The notes under the pieces are model-generated. The model saw nothing but the letters and a program-made list of their open reading frames with translations. It searched no databases and was not told the DNA's origin. This document shows positions 8,725 to 18,070 of a DNA stretch of 64,000 nt, one piece after another; positions within the stretch are counted from its first letter, which is position 1; each line of letters opens with the position of its first letter. Source of the DNA: Flavobacterium hibernum (GTDB lineage: Bacteria; Bacteroidota; Bacteroidia; Flavobacteriales; Flavobacteriaceae); assembly GCF_000832125.1 (NCBI RefSeq), contig NZ_JPRK01000008.1, forward strand, positions 124,001 to 188,000, written 5' to 3'. A program made the position numbers and the translations under genes.

Positions 8725-9165
8725 ATGAAAAAATTATTTATCGCAGCTCTGTTATTCGTTGGAATGGCAAGTTTTGCGCAAGAAGCGGACCAAAAACCAA
8801 CACGCGAACCAAGAGAAAAACTGACTCCGGAACAACGTAATGATAAGCAATTAAAAAAACTAACATCTGAACTAAACTTAGATGCTAATCAACAAGCTCA
8901 GGTTAAACAACTTTTAGTAGATAGAAGTGCTAAAGCAGAAAAAATTAAAGAGGAACGAAAAGATAGAAAAGACAGTAATGTAAAACCTACTGCTGCTGAA
9001 AAAGATGCTTTCAAAAAACAAATGATGGATGAAAAAGATGCTAATGATGCAAAAATGAAATCTATACTAACTGCTGACCAATACAACAAATGGAAAAGCA
9101 TTCAGAAAGAAAATCAAGATAAGATGAAAGACAAAATGAAAGAATACAAAAAAGAAAACAACTAA
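8725..9165 (+). CDS. Small secreted charged helical protein (Spy/CpxP-like)
   Basis: A 146-residue protein with a clear signal peptide (about 18 residues, ending MASFAQ). The mature part is almost entirely Lys/Glu/Asp/Gln, predicted helical: EKLTPEQRNDKQLKKLTSELNLDANQQAQVKQLL and later SILTADQYNKWKSIQKENQDKMKDKMKE. The 'L..Q...V..LL' and 'LT..Q...W' spacing resembles the LTxxQ repeats of periplasmic Spy/CpxP chaperones, and Bacteroidetes have many such proteins. A periplasmic chaperone or stress role is inference from that likeness only. It is followed by a strong terminator, so it is a single-gene unit. Confidence 0.75.
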   Translation: MKKLFIAALLFVGMASFAQEADQKPTREPREKLTPEQRNDKQLKKLTSELNLDANQQAQVKQLLVDRSAKAEKIKEERKDRKDSNVKPTAAEKDAFKKQMMDEKDANDAKMKSILTADQYNKWKSIQKENQDKMKDKMKEYKKENN

Positions 9166-9176
9166 TTTAATACAAC

Positions 9177-9204
9177 AAAAAAGAGGCTAAATAGCCTCTT
9201 TTTT
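9177..9204. terminator. Bidirectional terminator
   Basis: Arms AAGAGGCTA and TAGCCTCTT with a two-base loop, flanked by A4 and T4 extensions. It separates the small secreted gene from the convergent metalloprotease. Confidence 0.85.
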
Positions 9205-9217
9205 ATTTAATATAATA

Positions 9218-11692
9218 TTATTTCGGATTTAAAATCAAATCAATTCTTTTGATACAATCTTCATAATGATATTTTGTTTCAGTATTTACAGGTCCTACTT
9301 TTGCAGTTAAAAGTGTCCCTTTTAAAGCACTTAATTCTCCACGTACCAAAGCTCTCAAATCAGATTGTGCTACATTATAATATACTGTAGATCTGTCTGT
9401 AGGTTTAATTTCCTCAGTCATCAAAGCGCCCATTCTATCAATATAACCACGCTGTAAATTTCTTCTGTATATCGTTACATTTCCTGCTGCAGATGCTTCT
9501 TTCCAAATTCCTTTTCGAGTATCTCTAAATAAATCTAAAGCTTTATAAGTATCTGTTCCCAGAATTTCATTGTCCATCAATCGGCCAATGCGTCCAAGAC
9601 TTAATAAATTATTTAAATGACGAACCTGTAAACTTCTAAATTTTTCAGTGTAACCTGCAACATCAGTATTTTTAAGCGTATTAATATTAACAATCCATGT
9701 TGGCGAAGCAAAAGCATTTGCCTGAAGCCAATTCATCGCTTCTATTTGTTTTGCTTTTGGTACAACTTCATAAATATTCCCAGCCTGATTTGGCTTTTTC
9801 GTATTTTCATAAACACCACCAACATTAGTCACTACATGGCCAACATATCTGCTCCAAACGTCAAGAAATTCCTTGTACAACTCATCTAAATCATCATAAT
9901 TATTAGTCACAGTACTAGTCCATTCGCTTAAATGATTGGCTACATATTCCAGATTTTTCATTCCATAAGAACTCGCTTTCATCGAATTATTTCCAATATC
10001 CTCCGTTTGAGTTGTTGGGTCAAATGCACTACTCTGTTTTCCGTATTTATAAACAGGATTCCCTGCTTTATCTAAAATCCATTTGTCTAAAGTTTTAACT
10101 TCATCCTGAGGCGATTTTGTATTAGGAATCACACGGTATCCCCAATTTAATGCATAATGATCGTAAGCTCCCATTTTACGAATAAAACGAATATTTTTAT
10201 CTCCCGGTTGTGCAATATAATTAAAACGAGCATAATCCATTATACTAGCCGAGATTCCGTTTTGCTGTGTAAAATTACCGTTTCTGTAACTTTCAACATC
10301 ATAAGCACAACTTGCGCCCATATTATGCGGAAATCCTAAGGCATGTCCAACTTCGTGAGCAATAACCATTCGCATCATATCGCCCATTTCTTCATCACTG
10401 GTTTGTAAAGTTCTCGCTGAAGGATTTGCTGCTCCTGTTTCTAACATATATCTATTTCTATAAGAGCGTAAATGATTGTGATACCAAATTACATCACTCT
10501 CGATAATTTCACCCGTTCTTGGGTCTGAAACACTTGGCCCAACCGCATTTCGAGTTGTACTTGCTACGTAACGAATAACAGAATAACGAACATCTTCTGG
10601 GCTAAAATCAGGATCTTCTTCTTTAGTTGGAGCATCTTTAGCAATAATAGCATTTTTAAAACCAGCCGTTTCAAAAGGTTTTTGCCATTCCTCGATTCCT
10701 AATTTTATATATTTTCTAAGTTTTTCAGGCGTTGCAGGATCTAAATAATAAACAATAGGTTTTATAGGCTCAACCAATTCTCCTCTTGCATAAGCTTCCG
10801 GATCTTTTGGCTCCAATCTCCAACGACGAATATAAGTTTTAAGATCAGATTTTAATTCATTACTTCCATAATCGTATTGGCTTACACTAAAATAACCAAC
10901 TCTCGAATCCGCCAATCTTGGCTTCATTGGTACTTCTGGCAATAAAACCATCGATTGATTCATTTGAATACTTATCGACTCAGTTGCCTCCAACATTGAT
11001 GGTTTCGAAGCATTATAAGTCATATCCTGAATTACTTCGATATTCATCGGAAAACTTTTAATTCCATTAATAAAACTTCTTGAATCATCAAGTCCTTTTA
11101 CTTTATAAGTTTCGCGCATTTCGGCAGATATTCCGCTAATTGCTTTTACATCTGTACTATAAAACTTAGTAACATCTATTACAGTATTGGCAGAATCTTT
11201 ACTAAAAGCAACAATATCAAAAGCAAATAAAGTGGGCTCGTAATTGTTTGATTTTACCGAAAGACTAATGGGCAAAGTATCATTTGCAACAGCATTATAT
11301 GATTTTGATTTAATGAGAATTTTATCCTGAAAACGTTGCCAAACGATCAATTGCTCGTTCGTTTCAGATCCTGCATTTACATATCCTCCACCCAAATTAG
11401 CAGGAAGTTTAGACAATCTGCTTACTAAAAGCATATCCTTATCTAAATATTTATTTGGAATTTCGAAGTAGTATTTTTTGTCTACTTTGTGAACTTTAAA
11501 AAGTCCATCATCAGAAACAGCATCTTTTGTAATTACTTTACTATAATCTTTAATTGTCGATTCTGATTTTTTTTCTGTTGGAGCAACAACAGGTTCTCCT
11601 TTTTTTGGCTCTTTCTTATTTGATTGGGCAAACTGTTGAGCAGGAAACAGCATAAATACTGTCATTGTAATAAAAATGAAAAATTTATTCAT
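9218..11692 (-). CDS. Secreted zinc-dependent metalloprotease (DUF5117/DUF4953 type)
   Basis: An 824-residue secreted protein with a signal peptide ending FAQ at about 23 and a Lys/Glu-rich linker. The large N-terminal region (about 60-300) matches the DUF5118/DUF5117 style found before the metallopeptidase domain. The metzincin-like zinc motif HEVGHALGFPH spans 446-456, with Glu447 as catalytic base and His446, 450 and 456 as ligands, preceded by RYSVIRYV and followed by ASIMDYARFNYIAQPGD. The M in SIMDYARF is the Met-turn. The C-terminal 250 residues are helical. Probably periplasmic or extracellular; substrate unknown. Size is normal for this Bacteroidetes family. Confidence 0.88.
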   Translation of the reverse strand: MNKFFIFITMTVFMLFPAQQFAQSNKKEPKKGEPVVAPTEKKSESTIKDYSKVITKDAVSDDGLFKVHKVDKKYYFEIPNKYLDKDMLLVSRLSKLPANLGGGYVNAGSETNEQLIVWQRFQDKILIKSKSYNAVANDTLPISLSVKSNNYEPTLFAFDIVAFSKDSANTVIDVTKFYSTDVKAISGISAEMRETYKVKGLDDSRSFINGIKSFPMNIEVIQDMTYNASKPSMLEATESISIQMNQSMVLLPEVPMKPRLADSRVGYFSVSQYDYGSNELKSDLKTYIRRWRLEPKDPEAYARGELVEPIKPIVYYLDPATPEKLRKYIKLGIEEWQKPFETAGFKNAIIAKDAPTKEEDPDFSPEDVRYSVIRYVASTTRNAVGPSVSDPRTGEIIESDVIWYHNHLRSYRNRYMLETGAANPSARTLQTSDEEMGDMMRMVIAHEVGHALGFPHNMGASCAYDVESYRNGNFTQQNGISASIMDYARFNYIAQPGDKNIRFIRKMGAYDHYALNWGYRVIPNTKSPQDEVKTLDKWILDKAGNPVYKYGKQSSAFDPTTQTEDIGNNSMKASSYGMKNLEYVANHLSEWTSTVTNNYDDLDELYKEFLDVWSRYVGHVVTNVGGVYENTKKPNQAGNIYEVVPKAKQIEAMNWLQANAFASPTWIVNINTLKNTDVAGYTEKFRSLQVRHLNNLLSLGRIGRLMDNEILGTDTYKALDLFRDTRKGIWKEASAAGNVTIYRRNLQRGYIDRMGALMTEEIKPTDRSTVYYNVAQSDLRALVRGELSALKGTLLTAKVGPVNTETKYHYEDCIKRIDLILNPK

Positions 11693-11722
11693 TTATGGTA
11701 GGTTTAATGGTTATTTGACAAA

Positions 11723-11730
11723 CAAAAATA
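11723..11730 (-). promoter_or_regulatory. -7 box for the metalloprotease gene
   Basis: Reads TATTTTTG on the minus strand, an exact consensus match 30 bases before the ATG. Confidence 0.5.
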
Positions 11731-11808
11731 ATTTTTATTCTAAATATATGCAGAAAAACATTACCGTTAACATTTTATTAACTATTACGCTTTAAAACAT
11801 AAAATCAT

Positions 11809-11844
11809 AAAAAAAGGTTCAACTTTACTAAAAAGCTGAACCTT
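11809..11844 (-). terminator. Terminator of hemL cluster
   Basis: Arms AAGGTTCA and TGAACCTT with inner CTTT/AAAG pairs. On the minus strand the hairpin is followed by seven T, downstream of the hemL stop. Confidence 0.75.
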
Positions 11845-11877
11845 AAATTGAAAAAAATATATTCTAGTTTTTACGTT

Positions 11878-13164
11878 TTAAAATGTCTTTGAAACCTTAT
11901 CAATAGCATTAATTGTAAAATCTAAATCTTCATAAGTTAATGCATCTGTAATAAACCAAGTTTCGTAAGCAGATGGAGCAATATAAATTCCTTCTTGCAA
12001 TAAACCGTGGAAAAATTTCTTGAACGTTTCATTATCTCCTTTTGCTGCGGTTTGAAAATCTACAACCGGATTTGCATCAAAGTGAACAGAAATCATTGAT
12101 CCTACTCTATTAATAGTAAAATCGACATTGTTTGCTTTTAAAACGCGATCAATTCCTGCTTCTAAGTAAGCCGTTTTTTCTTCTAAACGCGTAAAAATTT
12201 CACGGTCATTATTTAACGATTGCAACATTGCTAATCCCGCAGCCATTGCTAACGGATTTCCAGACAACGTTCCTGCTTGATAAACTGGCCCAAGCGGCGC
12301 CAAATAATTCATGATTTCTTCACGTGCAGCAAAAGCACCAACTGGTAAACCTCCACCAATTACTTTCCCGAAAGTTACAATATCAGCATTGATATTATAC
12401 AATTCCTGAACTCCACCGCGAGCCAAACGAAAACCTGTCATTACCTCATCAAAAATTAATAAAATTCCGTTTGCAGTACACAATTCTCTTAAACCTTCAA
12501 GGAAACCTTTTTGAGGCGGAATACAACCCATATTTCCTGCAACAGCTTCGATAATAATGGCTGCAATTTCTCCTTTATTCGCTTCGATTAAAGTTTTTAC
12601 ATTTTCTAAATCATTGTACTTTGCCAACAAAGTATCTTTTGCAGTTCCCTCCGTAACTCCAGGACTATTTGGAGAACCAAATGTTACAGCTCCACTTCCA
12701 GCCTGAATCAAAAATGAATCAGAATGTCCGTGGTAACAACCTGCAAATTTTATAATTTTATCTCTTTTTGTAAATCCACGAGCCAAACGAATCGCGCTCA
12801 TACAAGCTTCTGTACCAGAATTTACAAATCTAATTTTATCAATATTTGGAACCATCGAAACCGCCAAAGCAGCAATTTCAGTTTCCAGTTCAGTTGGCAT
12901 TCCAAATGAAGTTCCCAACTTTGCTTTTTCGATTACAGCATCAACAACAGGTTGGTAAGCGTGACCCAAAACCATTGGTCCCCAAGAGTTGATATAATCT
13001 ATCAATTTATTTCCGTCCTCATCATACAAATAAGCACCTTTGGCACTTTTTACAAAAATTGGAGTTCCTCCTACTGCTTTAAAGGCTCTTACTGGCGAAT
13101 TTACTCCTCCCGGAATTACTTTTTCTGCTTCAGCAAAAAGCTGACTACTTCTTTTATATAACAT
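11878..13164 (-). CDS. hemL: Glutamate-1-semialdehyde 2,1-aminomutase
   Basis: Converts glutamate-1-semialdehyde to 5-aminolevulinate in the C5 haem pathway; cytoplasmic, PLP-dependent. The 428-residue product has [10 protein letters not shown] near residue 19, [16 protein letters not shown] around 115-130 and [10 protein letters not shown] near 143-152. It also has the PLP aspartate region [11 protein letters not shown] at 236-246 and the Schiff-base Lys267 in [10 protein letters not shown]. Length and motifs are standard. It follows the LysM glucosaminidase gene after a 53-base gap holding a small 'caattatca' palindrome and is the last gene before the terminator. Confidence 0.96.
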   Translation of the reverse strand: MLYKRSSQLFAEAEKVIPGGVNSPVRAFKAVGGTPIFVKSAKGAYLYDEDGNKLIDYINSWGPMVLGHAYQPVVDAVIEKAKLGTSFGMPTELETEIAALAVSMVPNIDKIRFVNSGTEACMSAIRLARGFTKRDKIIKFAGCYHGHSDSFLIQAGSGAVTFGSPNSPGVTEGTAKDTLLAKYNDLENVKTLIEANKGEIAAIIIEAVAGNMGCIPPQKGFLEGLRELCTANGILLIFDEVMTGFRLARGGVQELYNINADIVTFGKVIGGGLPVGAFAAREEIMNYLAPLGPVYQAGTLSGNPLAMAAGLAMLQSLNNDREIFTRLEEKTAYLEAGIDRVLKANNVDFTINRVGSMISVHFDANPVVDFQTAAKGDNETFKKFFHGLLQEGIYIAPSAYETWFITDALTYEDLDFTINAIDKVSKTF

Positions 13165-13217
13165 TTTTATATTTTAGATTTCTTGATAATTGTTAATAGT
13201 CAATTATCAATTGATAA

Positions 13218-14135
13218 TTATTTCACTTTCAATCGCTGCCCAATAGAAATTGCATTATCTGAAAGATTATTTTTTTGTTTTAAGTCATCGACCAATAAGT
13301 TGAATTTTTTTGATATCGAATATAGAGTATCTCCTTTTTGAACCTCGTATAAATTTGGATCGTTCGAATTCGAATTTGCAATGCTTCTGCTTGGAGTTGA
13401 TGTACTTCTATTTGGAGTCGAAGTACTTTTTGTTGCTGCCGATTTCTCAAAAGGTTTATAGTTTCTTCCTGTAATCAGACAATCGTATTGATGCAAATTA
13501 TAACGTTCGATATAACTTATTAATTTATCAGGATAATTTGGATCTGTAGCATATCCGCATGCTCTCAATCCTTTTGCCCAAGCTTTATAATCGTCTTTTT
13601 CGTAAGTAAATAAACTTGCGTATCTATTTTTTCCAACCAAAAACAAAGCATGATCACGATAAGATTCTGAAGCCTCTGAATATTTTCTAAAACATTCCTG
13701 TTCCGAGTCATCGTCATGACGTACACTTTCGCCCAGCCAATCTTTATGACACTTAATTCCAAAATGATTATTAGCCGTCATAGCCAAATCTCCTTTTCCT
13801 GCACCAGATTCTAAAATTCCCTGTGCCAAAATTATACTAGCCGGAATGCCGTATTTTTGCATATTGCCCATTGCAATATCCTTAAACTGTAAAATGTAAT
13901 TATTGATTAAATCGCTGTTTACAACTGTTTTTGAAGTAGATTGAATAACCTCAGTTGTATTATTTGTAGAAGGGTAATTTTTAGCTATTGGCTTAATTGG
14001 AGCCTGTTTTTTAGTAGTTGCGACTCTTGTTCTCTGAATCTCTGCTGCCCTTTTTGTCGTCGCAATTGCAGGTTTACTAGAAGAACAACTTACTAAAGTT
14101 GCCAAAATTATGAATGTAAATATTTTTTTAACCAT
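13218..14135 (-). CDS. Glucosaminidase with LysM domain, lipoprotein
   Basis: A peptidoglycan hydrolase that should cut glycan strands between N-acetylglucosamine and N-acetylmuramic acid. Order: lipoprotein signal ending LVSC (Cys17); Thr/Ser/Lys-rich linker to about 75; glucosaminidase domain about 75-220 with ASIILAQGILESGAGKGDLA (catalytic Glu in ILESG) and NHFGIKCH; Ser/Thr-rich linker with SRSTSTPSRS-like repeats; one C-terminal LysM (about 262-305, YEVQKGDTLYSISKKF). The lipid anchor and LysM suggest an envelope enzyme that grips the wall. Its start overlaps the deaminase stop by 8 bases, so the two are translationally coupled. Confidence 0.9.
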   Translation of the reverse strand: MVKKIFTFIILATLVSCSSSKPAIATTKRAAEIQRTRVATTKKQAPIKPIAKNYPSTNNTTEVIQSTSKTVVNSDLINNYILQFKDIAMGNMQKYGIPASIILAQGILESGAGKGDLAMTANNHFGIKCHKDWLGESVRHDDDSEQECFRKYSEASESYRDHALFLVGKNRYASLFTYEKDDYKAWAKGLRACGYATDPNYPDKLISYIERYNLHQYDCLITGRNYKPFEKSAATKSTSTPNRSTSTPSRSIANSNSNDPNLYEVQKGDTLYSISKKFNLLVDDLKQKNNLSDNAISIGQRLKVK

Positions 14136-15024
14136 TGCTTTTGAGTATTGGTAATTTTTTCTGCTTCAATTTCATATTCATCCCTTCAATTCCTTGTAAT
14201 CCGCCGGTATGAATGAGTAATATTTTTGAATGCTCAGGAAAATAGTTTTTATGTATTAAATCTATAACGCCAAAAACCATCTTTCCTGTATAAATTGGAT
14301 CTAAAGGCACTTTTGTTTCTTCAAAAAAACTATTGATAAATTCAATTAATTCTAAATTTATCTTGCCATAACCTCCAAAATGATAGTCAGATATTAAATT
14401 CCAGTTGTCTTTCTTTGCAAAAATACAAATTTCATCGTTTAAAAAGTCACCTTTTAGCGCAGGAAACCCTAAAATTTTCTGATTTGGCAAGGCGCTATTA
14501 ATTAATCCGGAGATTGTTCCGCCAGTTCCAACCGCACAGCAAACATAATTATAGATAGAATCTTCTTCAGTCAAAATCTCTTCGCAGCCTTTTACCGCCA
14601 ACTCATTTGTACCGCCTTCAGGAACCAAATAAAAATCGCCAAACTTATCTTTGAGCTTTTCCAAAAATGAAATTTCACTTTTAAGTCGGTATTCCTCCCT
14701 CGATACAAATTCAAATTGCATTCCGTTTTCCTGAGCAAATTTTAAAGTTGGATTCTCTTCAATTTTAGCTCTTAATTCATCACCACGAATAATACCAATC
14801 GTTTTAAAACCTTGCTCTTTTCCAGCATACGCCACCGCAGCAATATGGTTCGAAAATGCACCTCCAAAAGTCAATAAAGTTTCTTTATTTTCGGCTTTCG
14901 CCTGAAGTAAATTATACTTTAACTTCCTGAATTTATTGCCCGAAACAAACGAATGAATTAAATCTTCGCGTTTTATGGTTAATGAAATATCATTTGGAAA
15001 AGTGATATAAATTTCTTGATTCAA
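14128..15024 (-). CDS. PLP-dependent deaminase, ACC deaminase/D-cysteine desulfhydrase family
   Basis: A 298-residue fold-type II PLP enzyme. The N-terminal block VSGNKFRKLKYNLLQA carries the PLP lysine (Lys31). AFSNHIAAVAYAGKEQGFKTIGIIRG follows, then the phosphate-binding loop AVGTGGTISGLI near 166 and HTGGLQG at the end. These features fit the 1-aminocyclopropane-1-carboxylate deaminase/D-cysteine desulfhydrase family. In bacteria without plant association D-cysteine desulfhydrase is the likelier activity, but the sequence alone does not decide. At about 300 residues it is slightly shorter than the 325-340 residue enzymes. It lies 6 bases after the small membrane protein gene and overlaps the glucosaminidase gene. 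Confidence 0.85.
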   Translation of the reverse strand: MNQEIYITFPNDISLTIKREDLIHSFVSGNKFRKLKYNLLQAKAENKETLLTFGGAFSNHIAAVAYAGKEQGFKTIGIIRGDELRAKIEENPTLKFAQENGMQFEFVSREEYRLKSEISFLEKLKDKFGDFYLVPEGGTNELAVKGCEEILTEEDSIYNYVCCAVGTGGTISGLINSALPNQKILGFPALKGDFLNDEICIFAKKDNWNLISDYHFGGYGKINLELIEFINSFFEETKVPLDPIYTGKMVFGVIDLIHKNYFPEHSKILLIHTGGLQGIEGMNMKLKQKKLPILKSNG

Positions 15025-15030
15025 AGTCTA

Positions 15031-15369
15031 TTATTGTTTTAATGTTAAGTACTTAAAAAAGCCTAAAAAAGAGCGGTTTTTTAAATAATTTAAATCTGTT
15101 TCATTAGCATAAGCTTCTCTTTCAAAACTAATATTTCGATAGGCCAAAGCTGCATTTTTGTATTGCACAAGACGTAGTAAATACTCTAAAAAATACCAAA
15201 TAAAAAAAGGCAGAATCAACAGTTCCAATTGCTGTCTTAAATGTATTTTTTCGTGATTTATAAAAATCTGATTTTCTCTATCAAAATCGTATTTCATCAA
15301 TACAAAGGGAAACACAGTCATTCCTCGATATCCTTTAGGAATTAAATATTTAGCAACAATCAGAAACAT
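15031..15369 (-). CDS. Mini membrane protein with HExxH zinc motif
   Basis: A 112-residue protein of no named family that I recognise. It has HEKIH at 39-43, a hydrophobic segment at about 48-68 (LELLILPFFIWYFLEYLLRL), and an FEREAYANE block at 82-90. HExxH followed by a downstream E-x-x-A in an FEREAxxxE context is the zinc-ligand layout of M48/M56-type membrane peptidases. This may be a minimal metallopeptidase core, or a degenerate relative. It heads the cluster with the deaminase, glucosaminidase and hemL genes and starts 105 bases from the divergent DUF5522 gene. The function is inference; the gene itself is well supported by spacing. Confidence 0.75.
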   Translation of the reverse strand: MFLIVAKYLIPKGYRGMTVFPFVLMKYDFDRENQIFINHEKIHLRQQLELLILPFFIWYFLEYLLRLVQYKNAALAYRNISFEREAYANETDLNYLKNRSFLGFFKYLTLKQ

Positions 15370-15384
15370 TGGCTGTAAAATTTA

Positions 15385-15392
15385 TAAATTTG
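15385..15392 (+). promoter_or_regulatory. -7 box upstream of DUF5522 gene
   Basis: TAAATTTG, an exact TAnnTTTG match, 81 bases before the ATG at 15474. Confidence 0.4.
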
Positions 15393-15473
15393 TAGATAAA
15401 AAATGTTCGATTTCATTAAAATCATAATAAATTTGATTCTAATAAAAGAAAAACGCTAACTCTAAGCAGATTT

Positions 15474-15659
15474 ATGAAAGAGCAAAGTAATGAAAATAAA
15501 TTAATCGAAGGCGAAGATTTTTACTATACGCCCGAAGGTTATAAATGCTTTACTGAAAAACACCACCTAAAACGTGGATATTGTTGCAAAAGCGGCTGCC
15601 GTCATTGTCCGTACGGATTTGATAAAAACACAGGTCAAATTAGAAAAAAATCTAATTAG
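15474..15659 (+). CDS. DUF5522 small cysteine-rich protein
   Basis: A 61-residue protein with the core YTPEGYKCFTEKHHLKRG followed by CCKSGCRHCPYGFD. The four clustered cysteines and a histidine suggest metal or Fe-S binding. This is the DUF5522 family, small proteins of unknown role found across Bacteroidetes and Proteobacteria. No signal peptide, so cytoplasmic. It is divergent from the HExxH gene. A short AT-rich leader precedes it. Confidence 0.85.
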   Translation: MKEQSNENKLIEGEDFYYTPEGYKCFTEKHHLKRGYCCKSGCRHCPYGFDKNTGQIRKKSN

Positions 15660-16022
15660 AGAATGTGTCAATTTGATAATGAGATAATTTTAAAAAATAG
15701 ATCAACAATCTAAAATCTAAAATCACCAATCTAAAATATTATATGGATATTCTCTTGCGAAAATTTAGGATTACCATCCACAAATCCTATCATAGGTCGG
15801 ATATCCGTTATCCCTAGTTTTTTTAATTAGAAAATGTGACAATTTGAAAATGAGATAATTCGAATAAATTCCAAATTCCAATTGCATCAATTAACCGTTA
15901 GTCACATTTAAGTCCTAGCAGGACAAAATAATTTTAAAAAACAAAAAATTAATCTGTTGTTAATCTAACTAAAATACCTTAGCGTCTTAGATTCTTAGCA
16001 ACTTAGCATCTCTTAAAAAAAA
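15660..16022. repeat. Gene-free region of short intergenic repeats
   Basis: No coding sequence seen. It has two copies of an approximately 36-base unit beginning TTAGA(G/A)AATGTG (15656-15691 and 15828-15862), a run of 'aatctaaaatc' words (15708-15740), and 'cttagcgtcttagattcttagcaacttagcatct' just before hutU. A third copy of the first unit lies upstream of alaS. The hutU promoter must be here, but no exact -7 box was found. Confidence 0.6.
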
Positions 16023-17999
16023 ATGACTTTTCAAGAACAAATAAAACAAGGAATTCCATCTATATTACCTCCAAAGGCAACTTACGATTTGGCAATTAAC
16101 CACGCGCCAAAACGAAAAGAAATACTTTCGGCAGAAGAAAAAAAACTCGCTTTAAAAAATGCATTACGCTATTTTGAACCAAAACATCATGCGGAATTAA
16201 TTCAGGAATTCTCTGAAGAATTAGAAAAATATGGTCGTATATATATGTATCGTTTACGTCCGGATTACAGAATGTATGCGCGTCCAATTGACGAGTATCC
16301 AGGAAAATCAATACAAGCAAAAGCCATTATGCATATGATTCAGAACAATCTGGATTATGCTGTGGCGCAACATCCGCATGAATTAATTACATATGGTGGT
16401 AACGGAGCTGTTTTTCAAAACTGGGCTCAATATTTATTAACGATGCAATACTTGTCTGAAATGACAGACGAGCAAACTTTAACAATGTACTCAGGACATC
16501 CAATGGGATTATTCCCTTCTCATGCTGAAGCACCAAGAGTTGTAGTTACCAACGGAATGGTTATCCCAAATTATTCTAAACCGGACGATTGGGAAAAAAT
16601 GAACGCCTTGGGTGTTTCGCAATACGGACAAATGACGGCAGGAAGTTATATGTACATTGGACCTCAAGGAATTGTACACGGAACTACGATTACAGTTTTA
16701 AATGGTTTTAGAAAAATAAAACTAAATCCCGAAGGTAATGTATTCGTAACTTCAGGACTTGGCGGAATGTCTGGCGCACAACCAAAAGCCGGAAATATTG
16801 CAGGCTGTATTACTGTTTGTGCCGAAGTAAATCCTAAGATTACTAAAATTCGTCACGAACAAGGATGGATTAACGAGATTGTAACTTCTACTGAAGAATT
16901 GGTAAAAAGAGTCACTTTGGCGAAAGCCAATAAAGAAGTGGTTTCTATTGCTTATTTAGGAAATGTAGTTGATGTTTGGGAATGTTTCGATCAGGAAAAT
17001 ATCAAAATTGATTTAGGTTCTGACCAAACTTCGCTTCATAATCCTTGGGCTGGAGGATATTATCCTGTTGGAATTTCGTTTGAAGAGGCTAATGAAATGA
17101 TGGCCAACAATCCTGAGTTATTCAAAGAAAAAGTACAAGAATCTTTACGCCGACAAGCGAAAGCAATAAACAAACATACCGCAAAAGGAACGTACTTTTT
17201 TGATTACGGAAATGCCTTTTTACTAGAAGCTTCTCGTGCTGGTGCAGATGTAATGGCAGAGAATAATATCGATTTTAAATATCCGAGTTATGTTCAGGAT
17301 ATTATGGGACCAATGTGTTTTGATTATGGTTTTGGACCTTTTAGATGGGTTTGTACTTCAGGAAAACCCGAAGATTTACAAAAAACAGATACCATTGCAA
17401 GTCATGTTTTAGAAGAATTGGCAAAAACTTCTCCAAATGAAATTCAGCAACAAATGCAGGATAACATTAAATGGATTAAAGGCGCGCAGGAAAATAAATT
17501 GGTGGTTGGTTCTCAAGCCAGAATTCTTTATGCTGATGCCGAGGGAAGAATTAAAATAGCAGAAGCTTTTAATCAAGCGATTGCCAAAAGCGAAATTGGA
17601 ACTGTTGTTTTGGGGCGCGATCATCATGATGTTTCTGGAACTGATTCTCCTTACAGAGAAACTTCAAACATCTACGACGGATCACGATTTACGGCCGATA
17701 TGGCGATTCAAAACGTGATTGGAGATAGTTTTAGAGGAGCAACCTGGGTTTCTATACATAATGGTGGCGGAGTTGGCTGGGGAGAGGTTATAAATGGTGG
17801 CTTTGGTATGGTTCTTGATGGTTCTAAAGAGGCTTCAAAACGTTTAGCATCAATGCTTTTCTGGGATGTTAACAACGGAATTTCAAGACGAAGCTGGGCT
17901 CGAAACGACGAAGCTATTTTTGCCATAAAAAGAGCGATGGAAGTTCAGCCATTATTAAAAGTAACTTTACCTAATATAGTAGACGAAAAGCTATTTTAG
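16023..17999 (+). CDS. hutU: Urocanate hydratase, long form
   Basis: Adds water to urocanate to give imidazolone propionate in histidine degradation; cytoplasmic, with tightly bound NAD acting as electrophile. The 658-residue protein has the family blocks ELITYGGNGAVFQNWAQYLL, LTMYSGHPMGLFPSH, VTNGMVIPNYS and SGLGGMSGAQPKAGNIAG. Later it has GRDHHDVSGTDSPYRETSNIYDGSRFTADMA, and GGVGWGEVINGGFGMVLDG near the end. It is about 100 residues longer than the roughly 555-residue enzyme of Pseudomonas and Bacillus; such long forms are known in Bacteroidetes. No other hut genes are nearby. Confidence 0.95.
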   Translation: MTFQEQIKQGIPSILPPKATYDLAINHAPKRKEILSAEEKKLALKNALRYFEPKHHAELIQEFSEELEKYGRIYMYRLRPDYRMYARPIDEYPGKSIQAKAIMHMIQNNLDYAVAQHPHELITYGGNGAVFQNWAQYLLTMQYLSEMTDEQTLTMYSGHPMGLFPSHAEAPRVVVTNGMVIPNYSKPDDWEKMNALGVSQYGQMTAGSYMYIGPQGIVHGTTITVLNGFRKIKLNPEGNVFVTSGLGGMSGAQPKAGNIAGCITVCAEVNPKITKIRHEQGWINEIVTSTEELVKRVTLAKANKEVVSIAYLGNVVDVWECFDQENIKIDLGSDQTSLHNPWAGGYYPVGISFEEANEMMANNPELFKEKVQESLRRQAKAINKHTAKGTYFFDYGNAFLLEASRAGADVMAENNIDFKYPSYVQDIMGPMCFDYGFGPFRWVCTSGKPEDLQKTDTIASHVLEELAKTSPNEIQQQMQDNIKWIKGAQENKLVVGSQARILYADAEGRIKIAEAFNQAIAKSEIGTVVLGRDHHDVSGTDSPYRETSNIYDGSRFTADMAIQNVIGDSFRGATWVSIHNGGGVGWGEVINGGFGMVLDGSKEASKRLASMLFWDVNNGISRRSWARNDEAIFAIKRAMEVQPLLKVTLPNIVDEKLF

Positions 18000-18070
18000 A
18001 TAAAGATTTTCACCTTGAGCGAAGTCGAAAGGCTTACCAAGAAAAAAAAGAACATTAAAATTTTAAACAT

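Noticed and set aside
15403..15459. 18-codon Ile/Leu-containing ORF upstream of DUF5522
   Set aside because: No terminator or pause hairpin follows, and the downstream gene has no amino-acid link; AT-rich sequence makes such frames by chance.
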